A DNA stretch of 64,000 nucleotides, taken from JAVBLP01 sp052034625. Lineage in GTDB: Bacteria; Elusimicrobiota; Endomicrobiia; Endomicrobiales; Endomicrobiaceae. A program made the position numbers and the translations under genes. The notes beneath the pieces are model-generated. The model had not been told where the DNA came from. It did no database searches and was given only the letters and a program-made list of their open reading frames with translations. The stretch spans positions 1-64,000 of the forward strand of contig JBPOII010000004.1 of assembly GCA_052034625.1 (NCBI GenBank). Reading direction: 5' to 3'. Shown here piece by piece: positions 1 to 8,633 of the stretch (its first letter is position 1; every line of letters starts with the position of its first letter).

Positions 1-1083
1 AAAGACGGCAATAAAAACGTAACAAATATATCTTTTACAAATCTGGGAGATAAAGTAGAAAGTGTAAGTAAAGAAGGGTTTTCACCGATATACAAATACA
101 ATATAAAATATAATGATATCATTGGAGAAATGAGCTTTACAAGAAGCGGAGTAAATCCGATGTCGCAAGAATCCGGGATAATGAATTTTGGTATATATAG
201 TGCCCAAAATGAAATAGTGAAACAGGTATTTTTAAATGCAGCCGGCGGAACATTGGAAAAGCGAGCCTCGCTAAAAAATAATTTATATGTATCAGCCGGC
301 AGCAATAGAGTATTTAGCGAAGGCAGTTTGAAAAGAGGCGTATGGGTAAGCCCTTATATAGTAAAAGATACAATAGAATTTGGGAAATATGTAAAAGATG
401 TAGAAAACAGCATCAACGGTATATTGGCCGGAGTAGATCTTGTAGTTGATAAAGACAACGGCATCTCATTATATTGCGGATATAATGGAGGCAGCCAGAA
501 ATATGACAATGTAGAAATGAGCCAAAGCGGGTATATATTAGGAGCATCAGGAATAATATTGAAAGGGAAGTTTTATGCCGGAGCGGCGGCGAATGTGATA
601 ATAAATAATAATGAAGCAAAAAGTTCTTTAGGAACAAGTGAAATGGAAAACCTTGGATATACAGCAGGATTCAAAGGCGGTTATGATATAACAGCAGGAA
701 ATAATTGGACAATAGAGCCGAATATGATAGTAATGTATTCGCAAGTAACAGGAAGTGAATACATAAATGCTGAAGGACATAAAATAAAAGATAAAGGAAT
801 AAAAGGCTTGTTGGTAAAGCCGGGAGTAAAAGCGAAAGTAGAACTTACAAACGGCTGGCAGCCATACGGGCTTATGGACATATCGATAAATACTGGTGAG
901 AGTGCAACGAAAGTGGCAGGATCAAAAGCAGAAGCATTGAAGTTAGATCCGTATTTTGAATGCGGACTTGGAGTAAATAAAGATTTTGCGAATACGCCTT
1001 GGAGCGCATATGCACAGTTAACAGGCAAAGCCGGATCAAGAGCCGGAAGTGCAATAAATCTCGGCGTAAAATATGCTTTCTAA
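1..1083 (+). CDS. Autotransporter beta-barrel domain protein, C-terminal part (5' end outside window)
   Basis: The frame is open from base 1, so the gene starts upstream and only about 360 C-terminal residues are visible. From about position 340 the protein has the pattern of an autotransporter translocator domain: a GVWVSPY start, then alternating amphipathic strands rich in Gly, Tyr and Asn, and a final KYAF with the C-terminal aromatic residue typical of BAM-inserted outer-membrane barrels. By family knowledge this barrel anchors or exports an upstream passenger, which cannot be seen here. The first ~110 residues (repetitive, Asn/Lys-rich) probably belong to the passenger stalk. A strong terminator follows directly, so this ends its transcription unit. 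The barrel assignment is fairly secure; the passenger function is unknown. Confidence 0.8.
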   Translation, partial: KDGNKNVTNISFTNLGDKVESVSKEGFSPIYKYNIKYNDIIGEMSFTRSGVNPMSQESGIMNFGIYSAQNEIVKQVFLNAAGGTLEKRASLKNNLYVSAGSNRVFSEGSLKRGVWVSPYIVKDTIEFGKYVKDVENSINGILAGVDLVVDKDNGISLYCGYNGGSQKYDNVEMSQSGYILGASGIILKGKFYAGAAANVIINNNEAKSSLGTSEMENLGYTAGFKGGYDITAGNNWTIEPNMIVMYSQVTGSEYINAEGHKIKDKGIKGLLVKPGVKAKVELTNGWQPYGLMDISINTGESATKVAGSKAEALKLDPYFECGLGVNKDFANTPWSAYAQLTGKAGSRAGSAINLGVKYAF

Positions 1084-1111
1084 AGCATAAAATATATTGT
1101 TTGACTATAAA

Positions 1112-1147
1112 AGAACGGGAAGAATTCATCTTCCCGTTCTTTGTTTT
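1112..1147 (+). terminator. Rho-independent terminator after the autotransporter gene
   Basis: A perfect 12-bp inverted repeat, AGAACGGGAAGA (1112-1123) and TCTTCCCGTTCT (1129-1140), encloses a 5-nt loop and is followed by TTGTTTT. It lies 29 bases after the stop codon at 1083. Confidence 0.9.
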
Positions 1148-1870
1148 ATGGATATAAAGTCATAAAAAGATGTCATGTTGAGTCCTGCGACTACGCACAG
1201 GATAAATTCCGTGCTGAAAGCACGAAACCGAAACATCTGCCTTTTGTCGTTAATTGTAGTTTTATTTTTGTCTTTGTCGTTTTTGCCGTTCTGCCGCCCT
1301 TTTTGCGAGTCTATGAGTGCAGAAAATATTTGTGTCTGCTTAGCACGGTTTGCGTTGTTTGAAGTAAAACACCTTTAATGTCTTTATAAGCGTTTTACAA
1401 GTTCGCAAACCGACAAATATTTTCAAGCGAATGCAAACGAGGCGGCGATTTGCTTACTTTTTAAAAGTAAGGCGGGTGTAAGGGTATGCAATACCCTTGA
1501 AAGAACCGCTCTTCAGCGGCAGAGTTTTGCACACTTTTGATCGTTTGCAAAAGTGTGAAAGAAAATATAGTTTGTCATCCCTGAAATTCGTAATCGGGAT
1601 CCTCTTTGTCTTTTATTTCTTCCTGCGCAACTGTAAGTTGTCGTAGGATCCATAGATTCTGCGATGGCTTCGCCCCGCAGAATGACAAGCCACGGCTATT
1701 AATTGATTTTAACTTGGATTCCCGATAAAAACACTCGGGAATGACACGACAAAAAGAAATTGCCGTTTTGTCGTTTCCTCGCCCCTTGCGGGAGAGGGCA
1801 GGGTGAGGGGTACTCTTTTTCGTCTTTCATCTTTTGCCGTTTTATTCGTAATTTGTCATTCGTAATTCGT
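1148..1870. repeat. Mosaic of dispersed intergenic repeat modules, copy 1
   Basis: This gene-free stretch is a patchwork of modules that recur in the other two large gaps of the window. 1171-1244 matches the reverse complement of about 46145-46193. 1437-1572 matches, inverted, about 45721-45908. It contains the stem-loops CCGCT-CTTC-AGCGG (1506-1519) and CACACTTTTG/CAAAAGTGTG (1530-1557). 1718-1742 is ATTCCCGA-N9-TCGGGAAT, similar to an imperfect copy near 16173-16199. 1781-1815 (CCTCGCCCCTTGCGGGAGAG and onward) recurs near 15849-15884. Runs of TTCGTAATT occur at 1848-1875. The short frames at 1141-1378 lie inside repeat modules and are not called as genes. Confidence 0.8.
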
Positions 1871-1887
1871 AATTGCCTTTATTGAAT

Positions 1888-1916
1888 ATGACAAATTGAC
1901 CTTAATTTTATATAAT
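1888..1916 (+). promoter_or_regulatory. Probable sigma-70 type promoter for the sugar-nucleotide cluster
   Basis: ATGACA (1888-1893) and a perfect TATAAT (1911-1916) are separated by 17 bp, just beyond the repeat mosaic. The leader of about 35 nt carries ACGGAG before the ATG at 1958. Confidence 0.6.
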
Positions 1917-1957
1917 CATTTAGTGTAAAATTAAGTTAACAATTAACGGAGTTTAAA

Positions 1958-2923
1958 ATGTCAATTTTAGTGACAGGGGCGGCCGGATTTATAGGCAGTA
2001 AAGTGTGTGAACTATTGTTAAAGTCCGGGAAAGATGCTGTCGGCATAGATAATATGAACGATTACTATGATATAAGAGTGAAAAACTATAGACTTAAAGA
2101 ATTAAAAAAATATAAAAATTTTACTTTTCATAAAGCTGATATTGAAAATAAAAAATCCCTTGATAATATAATAAAAAAATATAAAATAAAAGCTATTATA
2201 AATCTTGCTGCAAGAGCAGGAGTTCGTTACAGTATGCAAAACCCTTTTGTTTATGTTTCTACAAATACTATGGGAACACTCAACCTTCTTGAAGCTGCAA
2301 GGGAAAATAAGATAAACAAATTTATTTTAGCCTCAACTTCTTCTCTTTATGCAGGACAAAAAATGCCTTTTAGTGAGACTCTTGCAGTAAATACACCAAT
2401 ATCTCCTTATGCAGCCTCTAAAAAAGGTGCAGAAGCAATGTGCTATTCATACCATTATCTTTATGGACTGGACATAACGGTTCTAAGATTTTTTACTGTA
2501 TATGGTCCGGCAGGAAGACCTGATATGAGTATAATCAGATTTATAAAATGGATAGACGAAGGGAACCCTATTGAACTTTTCGGGGACGGCTCTCAAAGCA
2601 GAGATTTTACATATATTGATGATATAGCAAAAGGTGTTATAAAATCCCTTAAAAAAACAGGATATAAAACTATTAATCTCGGGGGAAACAAACCTTATAA
2701 ACTAAGTTATATGATAAAACTTATTGAAAATAATCTCGGTAAAAAGGCTGAATATAATTACAAACCTTTCCATAAAGCTGATATTGACGCAACTTGGGCA
2801 AATATCAGCGAAGCAAAAAAGATCCTTAATTGGTCGCCTAAAATATCGCTTGAAGAAGGGATAAAAAAGACAGTTGACTGGTATTTAGAGAATAAAGCCT
2901 GGTTTAAAGATATTAAATTATAA
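1958..2923 (+). CDS. NAD-dependent sugar-nucleotide epimerase, UDP-glucuronate 4-epimerase-like
   Basis: This is an extended short-chain dehydrogenase of 321 residues. The Rossmann motif TGAAGFIG is at residues 6-13 and the catalytic pair YxxxK is Y151/K155, preceded by the serine-rich STSSLY. The DNMNDYYD segment at 31-38 is characteristic of UDP-glucuronate 4-epimerases, which interconvert UDP-GlcA and UDP-GalA in the cytoplasm by transient C4 oxidation. It has its own promoter and an SD (CGGAG), and lies 18 bp before a nucleotide-sugar 6-dehydrogenase. The pair could therefore make a uronic-acid sugar nucleotide for surface polysaccharide. The exact substrate (GlcA or an N-acetylated uronate) cannot be fixed from sequence. 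Confidence 0.8.
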   Translation: MSILVTGAAGFIGSKVCELLLKSGKDAVGIDNMNDYYDIRVKNYRLKELKKYKNFTFHKADIENKKSLDNIIKKYKIKAIINLAARAGVRYSMQNPFVYVSTNTMGTLNLLEAARENKINKFILASTSSLYAGQKMPFSETLAVNTPISPYAASKKGAEAMCYSYHYLYGLDITVLRFFTVYGPAGRPDMSIIRFIKWIDEGNPIELFGDGSQSRDFTYIDDIAKGVIKSLKKTGYKTINLGGNKPYKLSYMIKLIENNLGKKAEYNYKPFHKADIDATWANISEAKKILNWSPKISLEEGIKKTVDWYLENKAWFKDIKL

Positions 2924-2941
2924 ATTTGAAAAGGAAAAACA

Positions 2942-4243
2942 ATGTATAAGGAATTATTAGAAAAGATTGAAAAGAGAAATGCGAAGATAGGTATTATAGG
3001 ACAAGGATATGTCGGACTTCCTTTATCAGTGGAACTTGGCAAACAAGGTTTTAATGTTACCGGTTTTGAAGTCGATCAGTCAAAAATAGATTCTATAAAT
3101 AATGGAAAATCATATATAGGAGATGTGGATAGTACAGATGTCAAAAAACTTGCAGAAGCCGGAAAACTTTCTGCAACATCCGATTTTAATAATCTTTCAA
3201 AAGTAGACATAATTATAATCTGTGTTCCGACACCTCTTAGAAAGTCAAAAGATCCGGATGTTTCATATATTATTGAAGCTGCCGCTAATATTAAAAAAAC
3301 ACTTAGAAAAGGACAACTTATAATTCTTGAATCAACGACTTATCCTGGAACAACAAAAGAACTTATGCTGCCGATATTTGAAGAAACCGGTTTAAAAGCC
3401 GGAAAAGATTTCTTTTTGGCATTCAGTCCTGAAAGAATAGACCCTGCAAATAAAAAATTCGGCATAAAAGAAACTCCTAAAGTGGTTGGCGGTTTTACTG
3501 AAGAATGTACGGAACTTGCCGCCGGAGTTTACAGCAGTTTTACTATGGCACATAAGGTTTCTTCTACGGAAGCTGCTGAGATGGTAAAACTTCTTGAAAA
3601 TACCTTTAGAGCCGTCAATATCGCTCTTGTAAATGAAGTAGCCTTGATGTGCGATAAACTGAAACTTAATGTATGGGAGATCATAGATGCGGCGGCTACA
3701 AAACCTTTCGGTTTTATGCCTTTTTATCCGGGACCTGGAATAGGCGGTCATTGTATCCCTTTGGATCCTCACTATCTTTCTTGGAAACTTAAAACCTTGA
3801 ATTTTTATTCGAGATTTATAGAGCTTGCTGGAGAGCTGAACTCTAAAATGCCGGAATATGTAGTATCAAAGATTACCGATGCTTTAAATATTCAAATGAA
3901 GTCCGTAAAAGGTTCAAAAATATTAGTTCTTGGTGCAGCTTATAAGAAAAATGTTGCCGATGTAAGGGAATCTCCCGCAATAGATGTGATAAACATTCTG
4001 CTTACTAAAGGTGCGGAAGTTTCTTACTATGATCCTTATATCCCTAATATCAGAAACTGTGCTTGCGGACAGACATTGTCATCTGTAAAGGATCTCAATG
4101 ATTTAGGCAAATATGATGCTGTAGCAGTTGTAACGGATCATAGTGATATAGACTATAAAAAAGTATTGGAAGATTCTAAAGTGATAGTTGATTCAAGAAA
4201 TGCTTTCAGGAATATAAAATCAGATAAAATAATAAGAATATAA
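2942..4243 (+). CDS. Nucleotide-sugar 6-dehydrogenase (UDP-GlcNAc/UDP-Glc dehydrogenase family, WbpA-like)
   Basis: The protein has 433 residues, normal for UDP-glucose/GDP-mannose dehydrogenases. The N-terminal NAD-binding motif GIIGQGYVGLPL is at 17-28. The catalytic cysteine is C271 in GPGIGGHCIPLDP, and the middle helix carries the usual EMVKLLENTFRAVNIA motif (from about 213). The C-terminal UDP-binding domain ends with the DVRESPA region. The family oxidises C6 of a UDP-hexose to the uronate using two NAD+. The GxGIGGHCIPLDPHYLSWK form favours the WbpA/WecC branch (UDP-HexNAc) over UDP-Glc dehydrogenase, an inference. It is co-transcribed with the epimerase upstream (18 bp gap, SD AAAGGA). 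Confidence 0.85.
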   Translation: MYKELLEKIEKRNAKIGIIGQGYVGLPLSVELGKQGFNVTGFEVDQSKIDSINNGKSYIGDVDSTDVKKLAEAGKLSATSDFNNLSKVDIIIICVPTPLRKSKDPDVSYIIEAAANIKKTLRKGQLIILESTTYPGTTKELMLPIFEETGLKAGKDFFLAFSPERIDPANKKFGIKETPKVVGGFTEECTELAAGVYSSFTMAHKVSSTEAAEMVKLLENTFRAVNIALVNEVALMCDKLKLNVWEIIDAAATKPFGFMPFYPGPGIGGHCIPLDPHYLSWKLKTLNFYSRFIELAGELNSKMPEYVVSKITDALNIQMKSVKGSKILVLGAAYKKNVADVRESPAIDVINILLTKGAEVSYYDPYIPNIRNCACGQTLSSVKDLNDLGKYDAVAVVTDHSDIDYKKVLEDSKVIVDSRNAFRNIKSDKIIRI

Positions 4244-4260
4244 TATTATTTAATACATAC

Positions 4261-4290
4261 TTGACTAGGGATACATTTGTATGCTATTAT
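4261..4290 (+). promoter_or_regulatory. recA promoter with candidate LexA (SOS) box
   Basis: TTGACT (4261-4266) and TATTAT (4285-4290) are 18 bp apart. The spacer contains the palindrome ATACA-TT-TGTAT (4271-4282) followed by GC. The same element, TACA-WW-TGTATGC, sits at the same place in the lexA promoter (34189-34218). It resembles the AGTAC-N4-GTACT type of box reported for cyanobacterial LexA. Operator function is inferred. Confidence 0.75.
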
Positions 4291-4316
4291 GCTGAAAAAC
4301 ATATCGGAGGATAGTT

Positions 4317-5402
4317 ATGGCAAAAGATGAAAAACTTAAAGCATTGGATTTGGCTCTTTCCCAGATCGAAAAAGATTTCGGCAAAGAAGCTATTATGAGA
4401 TTAGGTGAAAAACACGCAAAAGAAAATGTTGATGCTATTTCCACAGGTGCTTTACCTCTTGATATAGCTATAGGTGTGGGCGGTATTCCGCGCGGAAGGA
4501 TAATAGAAATATACGGACCCGAATCTTCAGGCAAAACCACTCTTGCTCTTTGTATGGTTGCTCAAGCACAGAAAACAGGCGGTATTGCCGCATATATTGA
4601 CGCGGAACATGCCATGGACCCAGAATATGCTTCAAAAATAGGCGTTGATATTGATAATTTACTTATTTCACAGCCTGATTCAGGCGAGCAGGCTCTTGAA
4701 ATTGCTGATAAACTTGTACGTTCCGGTGCTGTAGACATTATAATTGTGGACTCTGTAGCTGCTCTTGTGCCGAAAGCGGAAATTGAAGGTGAAATGGGTG
4801 ATGCATTCGTAGGTCTTCAGGCAAGACTTATGAGCCAGGCTTTAAGAAAACTCACTTCAAATATTTCAAAATCAAAAACATCAATAGTTTTTATAAATCA
4901 GTTAAGACAGAAAATAGGCGTTATGTGGGGAAATCCCGAAACTACCCCCGGAGGTCTTGCACTTAAATTTTATTCATCCGTAAGGCTTGATATAAGAAGG
5001 ATAGAATCTGTCAAAAAAGGTGATGAAGTATTAGGCAATAGAGTCAGGGTTAAAGTGGTAAAGAATAAAGTTGCCGCGCCTTTTAAACAGGCTGAATTTG
5101 AAATAATGTTTGGTATCGGTATTGATAAGATGGGTTATCTCATCGATATGGGTGTTAATGAAAATATAATTGAAAAATCCGGTGCTTTCTTCAGTTATAA
5201 CGGAGAAAGAGTCGGTCAGGGAAGAGAAAATGCAAAAGCATATCTAAATGAAAATCCGGCAATAGCTGAAGAAATAGAAGCTAAATTAAGAGCAAAATTT
5301 TTAGGCGGTGATGAAGAAAAACCGCAAAAGGAAAAAGAAGTAAAAAAAGAAAAGGAAGAAGTACCGGCTAAAGAAAAAGCACAAAAAACATCTAAGAAAT
5401 AA
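4317..5402 (+). CDS. recA: Recombinase RecA
   Basis: This is a full-length RecA of 361 residues. Walker A GPESSGKT is at 67-74 and the DNA-binding and ATPase core is conserved throughout (for example YIDAEHAMDP, INQLRQKIGVMWGNPETTPGG). RecA forms filaments on single-stranded DNA, drives strand exchange and stimulates LexA self-cleavage. The C-terminal tail from about residue 330 is a Lys/Glu-rich low-complexity segment. The start is supported by the strong SD ATCGGAGG 6 nt upstream. It is monocistronic: its own promoter carries a candidate LexA box shared with lexA, and a hairpin terminator follows. This links it to the lexA-dinB locus 30 kb away as one regulon. Confidence 0.98.
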   Translation: MAKDEKLKALDLALSQIEKDFGKEAIMRLGEKHAKENVDAISTGALPLDIAIGVGGIPRGRIIEIYGPESSGKTTLALCMVAQAQKTGGIAAYIDAEHAMDPEYASKIGVDIDNLLISQPDSGEQALEIADKLVRSGAVDIIIVDSVAALVPKAEIEGEMGDAFVGLQARLMSQALRKLTSNISKSKTSIVFINQLRQKIGVMWGNPETTPGGLALKFYSSVRLDIRRIESVKKGDEVLGNRVRVKVVKNKVAAPFKQAEFEIMFGIGIDKMGYLIDMGVNENIIEKSGAFFSYNGERVGQGRENAKAYLNENPAIAEEIEAKLRAKFLGGDEEKPQKEKEVKKEKEEVPAKEKAQKTSKK

Positions 5403-5413
5403 TGGAATATATA

Positions 5414-5456
5414 CTCCGGGCTCCTTAATATTGTAAGAAGCCCGGAGGTGTATTTT
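5414..5456 (+). terminator. Terminator after recA
   Basis: The inverted repeat CTCCGGGCT (5414-5422) / AGCCCGGAG (5439-5447) has a 16-nt loop and is followed by GTGTATTTT. The stem is GC-rich but the T tract is imperfect. Confidence 0.65.
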
Positions 5457-5498
5457 AAGATAATACATTTATTTGCTTTATTAAAAAACAGGGTAAAA

Positions 5499-6431
5499 AT
5501 GAAAATTTTAATTACAGGCGGAGCAGGTTTTATAGGTTCAAATATTGCTGATGCTTTGATAAAAAAAGGACATAGAGTTATTGTGTTTGACAATCTCTCG
5601 TCCGGGAAATTATGCAATATAAATAAAAAAGCGAAATTCTATAAAGCCGATATATTCAATAAAAACGATGTTACAAAAATATTTAAAAAAGAAAAGCCGG
5701 AAATTGTCATACACAATGCGGCGCAGATCGATGTGCGTAAATCCGTGGCAGATCCTTATTATGATGCTGAAATAAATATTTTAGGTTCTATAAGTATATT
5801 AAATGCTTGTGTTGAAAATAAAGTTAAGAAAATAATTTTTGCTTCTTCCGGCGGAACAATATACGGAGAATGCTCAAATAGAGCTCCTGATGAAAAAACG
5901 GAAGGCAAGCCTACATCTCCTTATGGAATAGCAAAATTTGCCGTAGAGAACTACATTAAATTCTATAATGATATTTACGGACTCAAATATACTATTTTAA
6001 GATATGCAAATGTTTATGGACAAAGGCAGGACCCTAAAGGTGAAGCCGGCGTTGTTGCAATATTTGCGCTGAGAATGCTTAAAAATGAAGATATCATTGT
6101 TTATGGAAATGGGAAACAGATGAGAGATTATGTTCACGTTTCAGATGTTGTTAATGCAAATATTAAATCTCTTACCAGAGGGAATGAACAGATCATCAAT
6201 ATAGCAACATCAAAAACGGTTTCTGTTAATGAGCTTGTTAAAATTATGTCAAAAGCTTCAAGATATACTAAGAAAGCTAAAAATATGCCAAAAAGAGACG
6301 GGGAACTTTTTAAAAGTTTTCTAAATATAAAAAAAGCAGAAAAAGTTTTAAAATGGCGTCCAAAAGTAAATATTGAAGAGGGAGTAGAACAGACTCTTGA
6401 ATATTTTAAAAATGAAATGGAGAATAAATGA
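5499..6431 (+). CDS. NAD-dependent epimerase/dehydratase, UDP-glucose 4-epimerase-like
   Basis: An extended SDR of 310 residues from the ATG at 5499. The open frame reaches back to 5448, but that part overlaps the recA terminator hairpin and adds residues unlike any family start, whereas MKILITGGAGFIGSN is the canonical N-terminus. The glycine motif TGGAGFIG is at 6-13 and the catalytic pair is Y142/K146, after the SSGGTIYG segment. The family inverts C4 of UDP-glucose/galactose or GlcNAc/GalNAc. The stop overlaps the next gene (ATGA), a nucleotidyltransferase, so the two are translationally coupled in precursor supply for glycans. Substrate is unassigned; galE is possible but not provable. 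Confidence 0.8.
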   Translation: MKILITGGAGFIGSNIADALIKKGHRVIVFDNLSSGKLCNINKKAKFYKADIFNKNDVTKIFKKEKPEIVIHNAAQIDVRKSVADPYYDAEINILGSISILNACVENKVKKIIFASSGGTIYGECSNRAPDEKTEGKPTSPYGIAKFAVENYIKFYNDIYGLKYTILRYANVYGQRQDPKGEAGVVAIFALRMLKNEDIIVYGNGKQMRDYVHVSDVVNANIKSLTRGNEQIINIATSKTVSVNELVKIMSKASRYTKKAKNMPKRDGELFKSFLNIKKAEKVLKWRPKVNIEEGVEQTLEYFKNEMENK

Positions 6432-7444
6432 AAGCTTTTGTTCTTGCCGCAGGTGCCGGCACGAGACTAAGACCTTTAACTTCAAATATTCCAAAGCCTA
6501 TGGTTCCTATTTTAGGACGTCCTGCACTTTTTTATACACTTAATAATCTTAAAAGATTCGGTTTTAATAATATACGCATTAATCTTTATCATTGTCCGGA
6601 AGTGATCACGGGATACTTTAAAAATCAAGATATGGGTATTTCTTTAAGCTATTCTCCGGAAAAAAAGCTTATGGGTACGGCCGGAGCTATAAAAAAGAAT
6701 GAATCATTTTTTGATGATACTTTTATTGTGATGTCAGGAGACGGACTGACAGATATAAATCTTGAAAAAGCACTGTTTTTTCATAAAAAGAACAAGTCAA
6801 TGGCAACTATAGTATTAAAAAAAATTGAATCAAAATTTGAGTATGGAATAACTGTTACCGATAAAAAAGGAAAAATTAAAAGTTTTATAGAAAAACCTTA
6901 TTGGAGTGATATCTTTACAAATACCGTGAATACAGGAATATATATATTTGAGCCGGAAATATTTAAATTCATTCCTAAAAATAAATTTTTTGATTTCAGT
7001 ATGGACCTGTTCCCAGTGCTTTTAAGAAATAAAAAGCACATATACGGATATATTATGGATGAGTATTGGACGGATATAGGAAATATAAATCAATATAAAA
7101 ATGCTGTATTTGATATTCTTGACGGGAAAGTATCCATACCGGTGTTTTTACCAAAAAAGAGGAATAAATATATTTCACCGAAAGCTGTTGTAGGTAAAAA
7201 TGTTAAAATTAAAGGTCCGTGTTTTATTGACGATAATGTTATAATAAAAAAAAATACGATTATTGATCCATATTCTGTGATCTCAAAAAATAGTATTATA
7301 GGAGAAAATGTCCGCATGGAAAAGACAATAGTATGGGGAAGATCGAATGTCGGTGATAATGTAAATCTAAACAATACAATCATCGGATACAAAACAAATA
7401 TCCATAAAGATATGAATTTATTTGATTCAATAATGATGAGTTAA
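6428..7444 (+). CDS. Sugar-phosphate nucleotidyltransferase with left-handed beta-helix C-terminus
   Basis: The N-terminal nucleotidyltransferase domain (about 1-230) has the signature AAGAGTRLRP at 7-16 with the activating K23 (IPKPM), then GTAGAI and SGDGLTD where the metal-binding Asp sits. From about residue 245 the hexapeptide-type repeats (VVGKNVKIKG, IIGENVRMEK and similar) predict a left-handed beta-helix. This architecture is typical of mannose-1-phosphate guanylyltransferase-like or glucose-1-phosphate nucleotidyltransferases that activate a sugar phosphate with NTP. It overlaps the epimerase upstream by 4 nt. The nucleotide and sugar cannot be determined here. Confidence 0.8.
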   Translation: MKAFVLAAGAGTRLRPLTSNIPKPMVPILGRPALFYTLNNLKRFGFNNIRINLYHCPEVITGYFKNQDMGISLSYSPEKKLMGTAGAIKKNESFFDDTFIVMSGDGLTDINLEKALFFHKKNKSMATIVLKKIESKFEYGITVTDKKGKIKSFIEKPYWSDIFTNTVNTGIYIFEPEIFKFIPKNKFFDFSMDLFPVLLRNKKHIYGYIMDEYWTDIGNINQYKNAVFDILDGKVSIPVFLPKKRNKYISPKAVVGKNVKIKGPCFIDDNVIIKKNTIIDPYSVISKNSIIGENVRMEKTIVWGRSNVGDNVNLNNTIIGYKTNIHKDMNLFDSIMMS

Positions 7445-7455
7445 AGGAAAATGCT

Positions 7456-8631
7456 ATGTTAAAAAAGAAAGGTTATTTTTTTACGTCTGAGTCGGTTACT
7501 GAGGGACATCCTGATAAAGTATGCGATATAGTCTCGGATACTATTTTGGATGAAATACTTAAGCGGGACCCTAAAGCCAGAGTTGCGTGTGAAACTTTTA
7601 TTGCTCCGGGAATGGTAATAGTGGGCGGCGAGATCACTACAAATACATATATAAATATTCAACAGGCAGCAAGAAATGCAATAAAAAACATAGGTTATGA
7701 TAATTCTGAATTCGGGTTTAGCTATAAAAACTGTGCAGTAATAAATGTGATAAATTCTCAGTCTCCTGATATTGCTCAAGGAGTTGATACAGGCGGAGCC
7801 GGCGATCAGGGACTTATGATAGGATTTGCATGTAAAGAAACACCTGAACTTATGCCTTTACCGATAATGCTTGCGCATAAACTTGCGATGAAACTTGCCG
7901 ATGTAAGAAAGAAAAAAATACTTCCATATTTAGGACCTGACGGTAAAACGCAGGTAACGGTAGAATATGTTGATTGGAAACCAAAAAGGATTGAAGCTGT
8001 TGTTCTTTCAACGCAACACACAGATAAAATCTTGGATAAGACAGGAAAACGCATAACAGAAAAATCAAAAAAAGAAATATATAAAATGATTATTGAACCT
8101 GTTTTAGGAAAGCTTATAGATAAAAAAACGAAGGTCTACATAAATCCTACCGGTAAATTCCTTGTCGGAGGTCCGGAGGCAGATACAGGTCTTACCGGAA
8201 GAAAGATAATAGTTGACACTTATGGAGGTATGGCGGCACACGGCGGCGGTGCTTTCTCGGGTAAAGATTCAACAAAAGTTGACAGAAGTGCTTGTTATAT
8301 GGCAAGACATATAGCGAAAAATATTGTAGCTGCCGGTTTTGCTGACAAATGTACTGTTCAGCTTGCTTATGCAATAGGGGTTGCCGAACCTGTTTCTGTT
8401 ATGATAGATACGCATCACAGCGGAAAAATACCCGGTCAGGAACTAGAGCCTATAGTGAGAAAAATATTTCCTTTAACGCCAAAAGGCATAATAGAATATT
8501 TGAAATTAAGAAGACCTATTTTTGCCCAAACGGCAGCCTATGGACATTTTGGCAGAAAAGGCAAAGATTTTACTTGGGAAGCGGTAAATAAAGCGGAAGA
8601 ATTAAAAAAAGCGGTAAAAAACGGGAGATAA
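7456..8631 (+). CDS. metK: S-adenosylmethionine synthetase
   Basis: A full-length MetK of 391 residues. HPDK is at 18-21, the ATP motif GAGDQG at 114-119 and the phosphate-binding GGGAFSGKDSTKVDRS block at 263-278. It makes S-adenosylmethionine from methionine and ATP in the cytoplasm. ahcY, which removes the S-adenosylhomocysteine product of methylation, follows after 2 bp, so the activated-methyl cycle is co-expressed. It lies 11 bp after the nucleotidyltransferase with SD AAAGGA, which leaves no room for a SAM riboswitch in front of it; control would have to come from further upstream. Confidence 0.97.
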   Translation: MLKKKGYFFTSESVTEGHPDKVCDIVSDTILDEILKRDPKARVACETFIAPGMVIVGGEITTNTYINIQQAARNAIKNIGYDNSEFGFSYKNCAVINVINSQSPDIAQGVDTGGAGDQGLMIGFACKETPELMPLPIMLAHKLAMKLADVRKKKILPYLGPDGKTQVTVEYVDWKPKRIEAVVLSTQHTDKILDKTGKRITEKSKKEIYKMIIEPVLGKLIDKKTKVYINPTGKFLVGGPEADTGLTGRKIIVDTYGGMAAHGGGAFSGKDSTKVDRSACYMARHIAKNIVAAGFADKCTVQLAYAIGVAEPVSVMIDTHHSGKIPGQELEPIVRKIFPLTPKGIIEYLKLRRPIFAQTAAYGHFGRKGKDFTWEAVNKAEELKKAVKNGR

Positions 8632-8633
8632 TA

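Noticed and set aside
413..1129. Open frames on the minus strand opposite the autotransporter
   Set aside because: They are antisense to a clear barrel coding frame, lack ribosome sites and have no family features.
1141..1378. Two overlapping plus-strand frames of 67-73 residues after the first terminator
   Set aside because: They lie in repeat modules that recur inverted at 46145-46193; composition is low-complexity and no SD is present.
7445..7455. Possible SAM riboswitch before metK
   Set aside because: Only 11 bases separate metK from the preceding gene, so no riboswitch can fit.
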